64,000 nucleotides of DNA, taken from positions 131,864,941 through 131,928,940 of the forward strand of contig OW804096.1 in the NCBI GenBank assembly GCA_942159475.1, given 5' to 3'. The position numbers were made by a program, and so were the translations under genes. Source of the stretch: Sthenelais limicola. Its lineage: Eukaryota > Annelida > Polychaeta > Phyllodocida > Sigalionidae. The notes beneath the pieces are model-generated. The model had not been told where the DNA came from. It did no database searches and saw only the letters and a program-made list of their open reading frames with translations. Below are positions 14,797 through 26,900 of this stretch, in pieces (positions within the stretch are counted from its first letter, which is position 1; every line of letters begins with the position of its first letter).

Positions 14797-14906
14797 CTGA
14801 TGATAATACCCAGGACGGTCTGGGATGCTGCGGCTGGTTACTGACCATCATATCCTGGTTTGTCGTCGTCCTCACCTTCCCCTTATCACTATGTGTCTGT
14901 ATGAAG
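14797..14906 (+). CDS. STOM: stomatin exon: membrane hairpin
   Basis: This exon encodes [15 protein letters not shown] followed by about 20 hydrophobic residues ending VCMK. It matches the intramembrane hairpin of stomatin, with the bending proline in TFPLS. The Cys in GLGCC aligns with human Cys30, a known palmitoylation site. The exon enters with two bases of a split codon, so an upstream coding exon must exist. The donor is AAG|GTACGT. Confidence 0.93.
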
Positions 14907-17900
14907 GTACGTATATCACTTTAAGCCTTTCACTATTTAAGCTGTTAAGCCTTCGCTACAATTTCGAATCATATCGAAGAATTATTAAGCTGTTCTGCTT
15001 TCCTTACTAATACAATTCAATATACAACTTGCCAATGTATTACGTGCTCAAGTTAAATTCTTTCCGCATAATTCTTTCCACGTGTAATATGAACAAAGAG
15101 GTTCAATACTAATATATATAAACTCTTTGATATGAAGGATACAGCTTGAAATATGGGTATATCGTGCAGGACGCCACGGTTGTATCATCATCTTGATAAA
15201 ATATTCATGAATCGAAGAAGGATTTAGCTAACAACAGCAGTAGAATAACAACTCCCTCATCATATCCCTTTCAACAGCAATGTCTAGCTGGCAAAATATC
15301 CTTTTCCCCTCGAAGAAAAAAAAGTTTAAATTTGAATATGTTTTAAAATTATCATTACAGGTAGTACAGGAATACGAAAGAGCTGTAATATTCCGCCTGG
15401 GTAGATTGTTATCCGGAGGAGCAAAAGGCCCTGGTAAGCTCATCCGACATCTGATCCGACATTACATTAATTCTTTGGGTAGAAACACACCATTCTAATA
15501 ACTCTGAATAACGTATCATATTTCTATTAATGATAATTTTAAAAAGTTTTAACTTGTGACCAACAGAGGACTTAAATCATCAACTATGTTTAACTGATTT
15601 TCCTGTTGAATATATTTTGTTGGCAAGATCTTAGGCAAAATACCCAATTACGATGATGCAGATCTATATACCCTAAACGGGGAGACATTTTTCTTCTACA
15701 AAAAGCCTTTAACAGTGGATAGCCCAGTAACTACTTAGCTTGTGGCCCTTGTCCTTCCCCGCCCTATGTCTGGAGACGTTTGCTCATCAATCAGACTAGA
15801 CGCCTGTCGAAGGCTCGTCGATTATTTGGTCATATCAAATGTCAATATCAATCATTTGTGAGCTAATTAAGTTGAGGCCACTTGTTATTGGATGCCTTCA
15901 TACAGGCTTAAGTGGTATGGATCGTTTGTATTGTTTCTATTTTCAAGGATGTATAGGAAAAGTCGTCTCCTCAACTCACCAACTAAACTCATTTTGATAA
16001 ACTAGACTAACTTGGGCTTTACGATTAGTAGTTTTTGTTAAAAAAATATTTCAGCAGAGTTTAGCAATGTATCATGTGAAGGCCAAACATACTTTCAAAT
16101 TTGATATTCATAGTCAATAGGCTAGAAAAGCGTTGCGCCTTGGGGTATTGTTGCTCAATTAATTATAAAAGCTTACACAAAAATCATTGTCATTAAAACA
16201 TCAAAATTTAAACCGCAAGGGCTGCTTTTAGAAAAAGAACTGCATTGCCCCAAGTAGTGGAAATATGCTTTGCTCTTATTTATATGAACCTGGTGCTAGT
16301 ATCTCTTTAGAAATAAAATTGTCAGTTATAATAGCATATACAGAATTTGTAAGCCAGCATTTGAAGTTTTAGAAAAATATGGCATTGCTACAACTAAGTA
16401 TATACTATGCCAACCTTGTATATGCCAACCTTGCAATTGATTGGTCATTCTAGCCTTATTTAAACCACCATGTACATAATATAAAACTTTCATATTACCT
16501 ATAATCTGCTACTTAAGGCACTTTGCACGCTTTGTATATTGTAATTGATAAGAAATGTCATCGTTTTCTTGGTCCTCTAAATCTATCTCTCACCTTGGTG
16601 TATTTGTGGCCCTTGAATCCTCTCGGTATTGGTACCAACTGCTTGAATCCAATAGGTTCTATGATATATTCTCTCAGCACACATTGCGATGATCTCTGAC
16701 GAATGTACCTGCATGATGTCCACTAATTCGCACTCTTTACCCTCAAATATACCCTTGGGAATAGTCCATGACACGAATCTGAACATTGCCTTACATCCCT
16801 CATCATCGGTTGAAAGTTGCCTAGATCTTGTCCCCCAGGTCCTATCATTACCATGCTTTCGAGCATTTCTACCCATCATTGATACTGATAGTGGCATTGC
16901 CCTACAATCATCAGTATAGATCTGCTACTCAATGGCACTATGATTCAAAGGCAGAGAAACAATTGTCTCAAAGATTCGCGTCATACTGGTGTCCGAGTTT
17001 CTGATGCTGTAGGTTGAAGAAAATAATTGTAGCGGTTCATATCAAACAAAAACATCTTTTTCCAAGGGTGTCCTGTGACACAATCATATCAAATGGCACC
17101 AACATTGCTATAAAAGAAATTAAAGCAGATATTAAAGAAGTCATCGATACTCCAAATCAAAGGGGTACTATGAACATGAAAACAACATCCATGCAATCTG
17201 TTTCTTTGTAAATACAGTTAAATCCTTCTTACATTGTATCATCGATTTCTTTACTGTCAACATGCAGTTCCTATCTCGGTCATCACCTTTAATATACACA
17301 CACATCACTTGTTTTTACTACTGTACACTGTGTCAAACACCGAACTCTTAAACAACATTACCTTGGTACACACATATCTGACTTTATTCGTGTCCTCACC
17401 TCCACAGTCTGATGTCATTTTTGTTGATTTTTGTAAAAGTCATTTTTGTAAAAGTCAGTACACAAAGATATCTCCCGTAGACATCTCTATCAGATGAAGG
17501 ATGGATGAAACGATTTATCATATCAAGTCTACTCCTCGATTTGTCATTATTCTAATATCCCTCCATCACTCGATGATTTACATGATCTCCTTCCATACAT
17601 TTCAATAATGTCGTACCAGAGGTCTGATCTTCCCTCAGTGTTCTGTCAAGCCTATGATATACATTGGTGTCGAAACATTACCAATTGCCTACAATCATCC
17701 TCTGGCATCCTCCCCCGAAATGAAAGCGGCATATTTTCATTGTGCTAGCGGCCATGGACCACCAGCTTCTCCACCCGCCCATGTGATTCCAGCCCTGTCT
17801 TCCTCTCTTACTTGTAGGTATTTTCTTTGTCCTGCCTTGTATTGAAAGCTACACCAAGGTTGACTTACGTACCGTATCGTTTGATGTACCACCTCAAGAG

Positions 17901-20900
17901 GTAAGATATAGTAAACCGCTTACTCACATGCTTATGAAAACAAATCCACTTTATTCCTGTATGCGTCCCTCTCCCTTCCTCTTGTTGGTCTCGTGAAATG
18001 TCTATATTTCATGATTATTTTTTTCCTCTGGGCCGCAAACCTCATATTTCTGGATGCCCTGGGTTCTGATCATCTTCGAGCATTACTTAAGTGGCATTCA
18101 CCCCCTTTCAGGGCATCGGATCGCTGGAATTAAGCGTCTCTTGGTGTCGTTCTTGGAGGCCAGTGGGAAAAATTAGAAAGAAGCCTCCATAACCCAAGAG
18201 ACAGCTCAATATTTACTCCCATCACTATGTGGCCCAGATGACTCTTACCTTGTCTTTGTCTGTCGATTTTGGGCAGACAAACGCAGTTCCAGAAGGTGGG
18301 AGGCCTTTGAATCACTCACTATTAAAAAGTGGGCTGATGACAGTTCAGGCCCATCTTACCATTTCTCGGAATGCGTTTGACTCTCATAACAAATCGGTGT
18401 GATACCCTTCTTTCAGTTCAGCAGTCCGTGCGTAGAGCTCCCATCAAGGCTCAGGTTCAACGTTAGTTTCCAAGATGGCAGCAGTCGGTGTTATTTCATC
18501 AGGACATAGTGATGCAGATCCGGAAGACTTTTTGAATATCAAATGCACTCGAGAGTAAAGTTACGTCAGAAAGATTTATTTAGTGTGGTTTCAACACAGA
18601 CCCATTCACAAATTATGCTCCTGGTGAAGGGTGACAACCGGAACAGCTGCCATCTTTGAGGAACGCTTTATTTCTCATCTTCCTGCACCACATGTCATTG
18701 TCAGGAACTGGCAGGTCCAATTAAGCAAATAGCTAAAACATACAGGTTCAAATGGGTTCTTCTTTCAGGTATTTTCTTTGTTCTGCCCTGCATTGAAACA
18801 TACACTCAGGTGGATCTTCGCACAGTTACATTTGATGTACCTCCCCAAGAAGTAAGTTCACGGCGCTCTAGCTTCTTCCGGTGCAAGCAAGATAAGTTTT
18901 TGAGTGTGATTCTGGAAGGAAAATGCCTTTCAGTGAGACTAAGATAAGAGAGTCAATATAGATAAGGTGATAAACAAATCAGAATATGGTTCAAACCATA
19001 TTCTTGGTCAACGTAGGTAGCGCTCTCCTTCGCGAATCCAGTCTTTACTTTAATTATCATTTACTTTCGTTCGTCATTTCATTTTGAAAGTTGTATAATA
19101 CTTCATTACAAGTAGAACCATATTTCAATTGATCCGCTTAGTTTTGTTTTGATGCATGCTATTGCATTGGCTTTGCATTCATCACAATTGAAAATGTGGC
19201 AAATCAAATTATTAAAAATTAGTTGTACTTGGCCATATAAATATTGTAACGCGGTTCGCTTATAATACTGGGTAAAAAGTCATAGGAGATTCGATCTTTG
19301 TTTGCTTCGGGCTGCTTCTTGATAATTTGCTCTCTATTTCTATCGAATTTAATTTTATAATGTACATATGTTTCATAAAAAATTCGTCCTCCCATTCATT
19401 ATTTCGAATAGGAACACAATTCACGTATGCCCAATGGAAAGAATTGTTGGACAATTTTAAAGGGATTCCGTGAGTTCTCGTGATCATGTGAAATATTCAG
19501 GCCGTTAATGGAAAACAATGATGTGTTTTTGCACAATGGGAAATTCATCTTTAGTCTTGGGCAACACCTTCATAGGATAACGCTCAGAAACAGTGTCTTG
19601 TACCAAGTTTGGAGATCAGATGAATGGAGAACCCAACACACCGAGTTCCCGTATTATTTGCACCTATTCCTCTTCATGACATCATGATGATTTCAATTAT
19701 TTGAACTTGCCAAAATTCTCTTTGCTTACAATCTCTGTCGTAAGTTTAGTTTGTTCACCGTTTTGGCACACCCGGATCCAGATCGAAATAACATGCGAAC
19801 AACTCCCACTGCACCTTCCATTTATCACTTTTAGGCGTGACTGGCAGAAGTTGAGTTTTAAAATTAATTTATTTTTTTCATTTATTTATTTATTTATTTG
19901 CTGATTTCGCCGATCTATTAAGTTTGTATACTCTCACGTCATGGAGAGAGAGGTAAACCATATGAGAAGACGAGCATATATATTGCTTTGTAAATGGATG
20001 CCAACAGCATAACCACTTCGTTTTGCGGTTGAGAAGTCAAATCTGTACAGTGTAATTAACCACCCGTTTCTACAAATGCTATTTATCCCTGCCCCAATGA
20101 AACTTTGAATAACTTGGCTCATTAGGCTTTGTATTAAGGCTGGCAGTGGCATGTGGTTTGGGTCATCGTGTACAGAACAAGAGGTTCTGATATGTGAATA
20201 AATTTATTTCAATTTTCCTTTATCTTGTTACCAATAACCATACCGTAGATCTGATCTGCACCTTTTGAATAAAGGATTAAACCTTATACGATGCATTATA
20301 AGTTCAGGGATAGAAGACACACTCTATCTTTGGAAGTTGAATATTTTATGTTATAAGCTGGTAATTGATCGATGATATGAGTCATGTATATGGACGTATT
20401 ATTATCATTTGGAATGTTACCTTTCATGATAAGTCCTCTATGTTTGTCATGTTAGTATACTCATGTTCGTCCGACCTTACTATTTATGTCCACTTAAATA
20501 GCCTCCTCCTTCCAATTGTGTAATACATATCTATGTTGATCAACCATAGTTTTAGAGAAGAAAAACAAGTTAAAGTATTCTATAGTAATATAAATATTTA
20601 CCATGTTTAATGTCATCTACGTATTATATCAAGTTTATCCGGAATAGAATAATTAAACACAGGACATGTTTTAACTAATCAAATGATCTGTAGAGGTATA
20701 AATGGAAATAGAATAGTGTTATCAGAAGCGTGTCACAATCACCTTTATCAAACGGTATATTTTTGTGCAGATTCCATGTCTTGTATTCATTTAAAATTAA
20801 TAGAGCCCCAATCTAGATTATGCAAGATCATACCTGCAGTTTTGTGCTCATTTTCCACAAAAGTTTAATGCTTATCGATCCATAATAGTCACTGTCTTTG

Positions 20901-23900
20901 CTTAAATGATTCATACCTCTTTGTGGACTGAAATGTGCGAATGAACTGCATTTTAATAATATGGTCTTCAATCCCTATAAACTATCCTTGCCACGATTTT
21001 GATTCCATGTGTGTTTGATTCCATATTATAGTTACCACTTTTTCGATTTCTAACATCATAATGAAGAAAATCTTTGAGCACCTACTGTTCTTGACTTGAC
21101 ATATTGCAATGCAAAGAATTCACATTCTCATATTTCTATTTAGAAAATGAATCGTTGTAAAATACCTTCTTTGTCAAGTACTTTTGGCCACATGGTTCTT
21201 TTCATAAAGTAATAGTGGTTTAGTGAATGAGACCTTAAAATTAAATCAAGCAATCAGGCATTTTGCAAGAAATGCTATGCTGCACCAGTCTGTTATATGT
21301 AACATTGGCAACCTACTAAATATTTATATTTAATCATATCTTCTGCTTCTCTGACTCTTGTAATCCTGTCAGAATTCTTTTGCTGACATAGAATGTGTTT
21401 AATGCCATGAAATTCCGATTTTATATTTCACATTCTCGTATAAAGCGTATATGAGTTTCAGAAACCTGCACATTGAAGCTGGAACTACAGGCAGTCACCA
21501 ACTCTCATTGAAACATAAGATATGAACGTTGTGTTCAAAATTTAGGTTAAGGCCAATATGTGTTATACCTTTATAACACCTTTATTATCCAGCAATAAGA
21601 ACCCTTTCATGGCTGATAGTCTGAGGTCCCTTCTCAATTGTGGCTATGATCCATTAATCTCAAAAGTCTTTGCTGCATATTATCTACTTTAATATGTTCC
21701 CGCACAGAATTCAGACAAATCTAATATTCGTGCTCCTGTTATCTCTAAAATGATTCTTTAAAGAGCCAAAGGAATCACATAACTGGAATATATTTCAAAA
21801 TATGATTAAGAAGTTGTAATATGGATACTCATCAACCCTAAAGCCGCTTCTGAGGACACGTACATCCTTTTTACTCCTCAGTTTGAAAGTATTGTTGACT
21901 CCTTTATGCTTTTTGTGTTGCAGGTACTAACGAAGGACAGTGTCACTGTGTCAGTGGACGCAGTTGTATACTACCGAGTCAGTAATGCGACAGTCTCTGT
22001 AGCTAATGTTGAAAATGCACACCACTCAACGCGCCTTCTGGCGCAAACCACCCTTAGGAATGTACTTGGGACGAGGAACTTGTCAGAAATCCTCTCCGAG
22101 AGGGAATCAATTTCAAACTCCATGCAGGTGGGTCCGAATACATATTAACAGATAGTACTTAACACCGTAGATACACAAGAAAGCTTCAGAAATCCTTTTG
22201 TAATTGACAACATAAAACACCCAGTATCTCATTTCTTCATTTGGAACAATATTTTAACACCACATTTGGTGTTTTTAATTTCGAATTCCAATTTGTCATT
22301 ATTCTCAGTATAATTGACAGGTGGGAATTAATGCTCTTAGTATGATAGAAGCACGCACGCATTTCATGAATCATCATCATTTGGGGAACAGGGAACATCT
22401 ATGTAGACCTAATGAAACTTAAATAAAATCTATACACCAAACCTGGCGCACCCTACAGAAATTGGCCCGCAACAGACATGTGCGGAAGACCTAGCATGCT
22501 GCTGCCTTTCACGTCAATAGAAAACTCATGTTATGCATCTTATCAAAAACGTCCTCAGGACCTTTCAATAATCAATCGAATTACTCTTATATGATAGAAT
22601 AAATTACCTTAATATTATACGTATTACATACAAAGGCAACATGAATGTGTACCCAAAAGAATTATCTTTCAAGTAATCAGCAATTGGCCTCGGAGAACTA
22701 CTTGCAGAATGGATTTGACAAAAAAAAATACATTTATTGAGAAATAGCCAATCAATTTTACAAAATATGAAAATATAATCAGACCCAATCTGTTGATCAT
22801 ATATGAGACTTAGCTTGTCAATTGACTTTAAGAGTCATTTTAGGGTATACATGTATATATATATCCAGTAACTCATACATGGGAGTGTGTATGCATGGGA
22901 TACAGCTGGCAAGATCTTTCTTTACCTGTCATCTTGCATGGGAATGTAGGTTCTCTTCGAGTATAATGAATGTTTTCATGAAAATGAAACAAGTAGTTGC
23001 ATTCCTGGGTAGTTACTTGATTGACGTAGTGATTTGGAGTATAGTGCATAACATTATCATGGTCCTTTGCACTAGATATGTAAACGGTCCGTTTGCCTCC
23101 TTGCTTCATTACAAAAGTGCATGTGCTTCCGACAGAGCACCTTGACATAACAACTAACAACTAAGTTTTCTCAACATGTTTCTAATGCACAACAATGATT
23201 CGCATAATGATGTCCTCTAAACTAATACAATAGTCCTTATATAGAGCAAATGTATCTCACAATAACAGACTCAGCTGTTTCTAATAAATATAATAATCCA
23301 GAATGTTTTACAAACGCTACAATGTTCCATAGAATCGTTACGACGTGTTTTTTCATTGTAGATCTTACCCTGTATGTCAGAGATTTGAATTTTCATAATT
23401 ACATCAGCTAAAATGACTTTTTGCACACTTGCCGCATATTCCACGATCCAAATGTAGCGCCATACATAACCATAACACAATTTTGATTCCATCTTTTTTA
23501 CTTGCAAACTGTTAACTAGCTATCTACACATATACCGGCGGAGAAGTGAACTGAGCAGATAATTTGTCTTGCTTTTCATTTTTGTCGGCAGATATACTTC
23601 GACTGTTCTTTCATTTTTTGTATTTTGAGTACGTAGTATCTTTGCATTGACTGATTTCCCTGTTTTGATCTATGATGTCTGTCAACCGTTCATATAAACA
23701 TACGTGCACAGATTCACTCGCTTGCTGCTATGAAAAATAAATTGACGCTTATTGTATCTGTCAATAAGACTAAGAATGTGCCTCCCTTATGCTGGAATTG
23801 AATGCATTATTAATCCATCATATATGCGTTGTGGCAACTGGTAGATGTACAACAAATGTCATTAAATTTTATCTTTCCTTGAGCGGGATGAAACGCCTGT

Positions 23901-26900
23901 TCATTGTCAAATTGTTTGAGTCCCTTGTTGTGAAATACAGATCAGTAGAATTAAAACATCCACAAATCTTATATTATGTTACACAGTAGAAATTACATCA
24001 GATTTCAACCTGCTTTGATAGTTTGGCACTTATAGAACAGAACACCATTCAGCAAACTTTGTTGACTTTTTGTTGATAATTTAAAAATCTTTTTCATGTA
24101 ATTCTTGTCATAAATTATTAGCATTTGGTTATATTAACTTTCATGTCATCTGATCATTCATTCGGGATACATCATGCATCCTGTCTTGGAGGTCATTTTG
24201 GTTATTGCCCTGGTATGACTTCACCAATAATGCCTTCTATTTGATCTTCTCATAGTTTGTTTAGAAAAAAAACAATTAGCAATTAATTCTCAGTTCAATC
24301 ATCGCAAGACAACAAATGGCAATGAGCGGGTGTGCATGTGTGAAGAATCACATGCAAGAATAGTGCACCGTACATTTTCATTTTTTATCTCTGTATGCTG
24401 ATGTCAACATTCTCACTTCTAACGTTAAAATATCATATGAGTTAACCATAACTATTTCACTATTTCATAACCTGGCCACCATTGACTGTTTTTACACCCT
24501 ATCCAACGTTTTTCTAAACCTAGATTCTGGCTGTTGATCTCCTTTCGGTTATAAGACCGGGTGAAGCGCTAAAACTTCTACTACTTCTCATTGAAACTCT
24601 GTCATCTACACACGACTGTTATGAATACAAATGGCACATATATATACAAAGCATGGAATGTTCATAATCATGATGGGGATTATCTAGTTACTGCTTTTAT
24701 TAGCCCTACGGGACGTATGAACATAGTGGATTAAAGGTCTTGGTCACTTAATAGTTCATCTTTATGCTATGGTAATAATTGTATTCATTCGAGACTAGAT
24801 ATCGATGCAGAATATTGAATATTATATTATATGGACTTATTATTTGCATGAAATCTGAGGGTACATAGTTCTATCTTTTAGGGTTCTATAGCATTAATCA
24901 ACTTCAAATGTTGATAATCCAAAAAGCGTGAAGTATTCGTAACCTCTGAGTAAAATCCAAAATTATTGAACAACTTGGATGGATAGAAATTATATCATTC
25001 GATCATAAAACCTGACACATAACATTAACCATAATTATGCTTATAACAAAATTCAGATTATGTCAATATATATGCCTATATTCTGGGGCGACATCTTCAT
25101 TCACCACAAAGAGTAGTTAAGAGATGAAATAACATGGTTCACAAACATCTCCGTTTCACTGTCAAAGATATGCACTCTATATTCTGGTCACTGGCAGTGG
25201 TGAAAGAACCAATTTGTGAGAGGCGGGCATAGGGCCTATTACGGATCTGCATAGAATTCCATGGTTTCTATTAAAAATAGAGACCCTTGCCCACTGTATT
25301 CATACGACATGTGTCCTTTTAACAAAGTGCCACCATTTTTTCTTCTCTTGGTTGATAGGCCTCCTTGGCCGAAGCGACAGACAGTTGGGGAATCAGGGTA
25401 GAGCGTGTTGAAATGTAAGTTTTTTTTATCTTGTTCAATATCTAGACGTAGAAAAAACGGCTTACACAAAACGCCAAGCAGCTAAGCTCCAGCGATGTGC
25501 AGTGCTGAGAGAACCCAGTGCTGCCATCTGCAGTGAAATAGTGGACTTATTCAGGTGGCAGAGCCTGTGGCAACCAGTAATTTGCTGGCAGCCCACAATC
25601 TATTATCTCAGTAAGTCTTCGCACTACTTTCAATAACTATCATGATATTTCCATTGAAGGAATATTTATATCAATTTTACTGAAACTTTCATCAAGCAGA
25701 ATTCATCAAATGAATCTATATCTACGACTCTAATGATTAACTGAAAATGGTCCTTGTATGATTTCTTTTGGACATTTGGTATACAATTTAAAGAACAGTA
25801 ATTTAAACCAGTTATTGAAGGTCACGTGCGAATTGTAAATACTAGTGATACCCAAGTGTGTATCGCTAGGATTTAAATGTAGTATTGTAAGAACAAACAG
25901 AGTGGGACCTCGTGCTGGATATACACACAAGGTGAGTCTATAGTGATATCTTAGGTGAGAGTCTGCTAGCAAGTCTGTTGGTTGTCCTCCCCCCCCCCCC
26001 CCTCCAACGGCCCTGGTCATTCCCACTTACATGGGTGCAGTTGACCTCCCACTTGGTTTATATTCCTACTATACCTTGCAACCGTACAAGTCTCTGTGAT
26101 AGAGAGATATTGTAAATCCTAGAGAGTGCTACCTCCATAGTTAAACCTCCCCCTGATAAATATATATCCCAATATTGACATGTTTCCGTTTACTTAACCA
26201 CTATCAATGTATTTACTGGGGTCATTCATAATCGTTAATTCGTCGAATATTGTATCATGATTCTTGTGGAAAAGCTATGGTTGGCATTGTACTCACCATA
26301 CAATTGTCTTCTAAATTGGAATTGAGCTCGGCAGAAATCTTTAATCCAATTTTGTGTGTGTTTCATTGGATCTCAAATTTCGATATAAGTAGAGAGTTTT
26401 TCTTCAAAAACATGTCCTCGCAGTAAAATTGCGCAATTTCCATATAAGGATATCGGACTTGCTGGCAACTCTTGGAGTTGTCGCGGTAGATGTAGTGGCC
26501 TCGTGCTTTTGAGCATTGTCTAAGCAATACTAGACTTTGAATTATGGTATTCAAAGTGTTTCCCTACAAGCATTTCTTTTCCTCTCCAATCTGTCGCGAG
26601 CGCATGAATTTTTAAAACTTCATTTTGATACTTTCTCCTGTGCATGCACGTTTCTTTCAGCTATGCTGTAGCATCCACTGCCGTTTCTGATCTCTATCCA
26701 TTAATATCATCTATTCTATACATTTTAATTTTTATATTCGTATACCCTGTTATACCCTTCCCTCATTGTTGTATTTCACCAAGATTAGCAATTAAGCATC
26801 TCTTTGACCTGTCAAGCAACTGTCTAGCGCAGCGTCACAGTCGCCCGACGGTGACAGAGAAAAGGATGATTCCCTTGGAAGTGTGTTTGGTATCCCCTTA

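Noticed and set aside
16583..17211. Open frames between stomatin exons on both strands
   Set aside because: They are short and show no recognised protein family; at most decayed repeat sequence.
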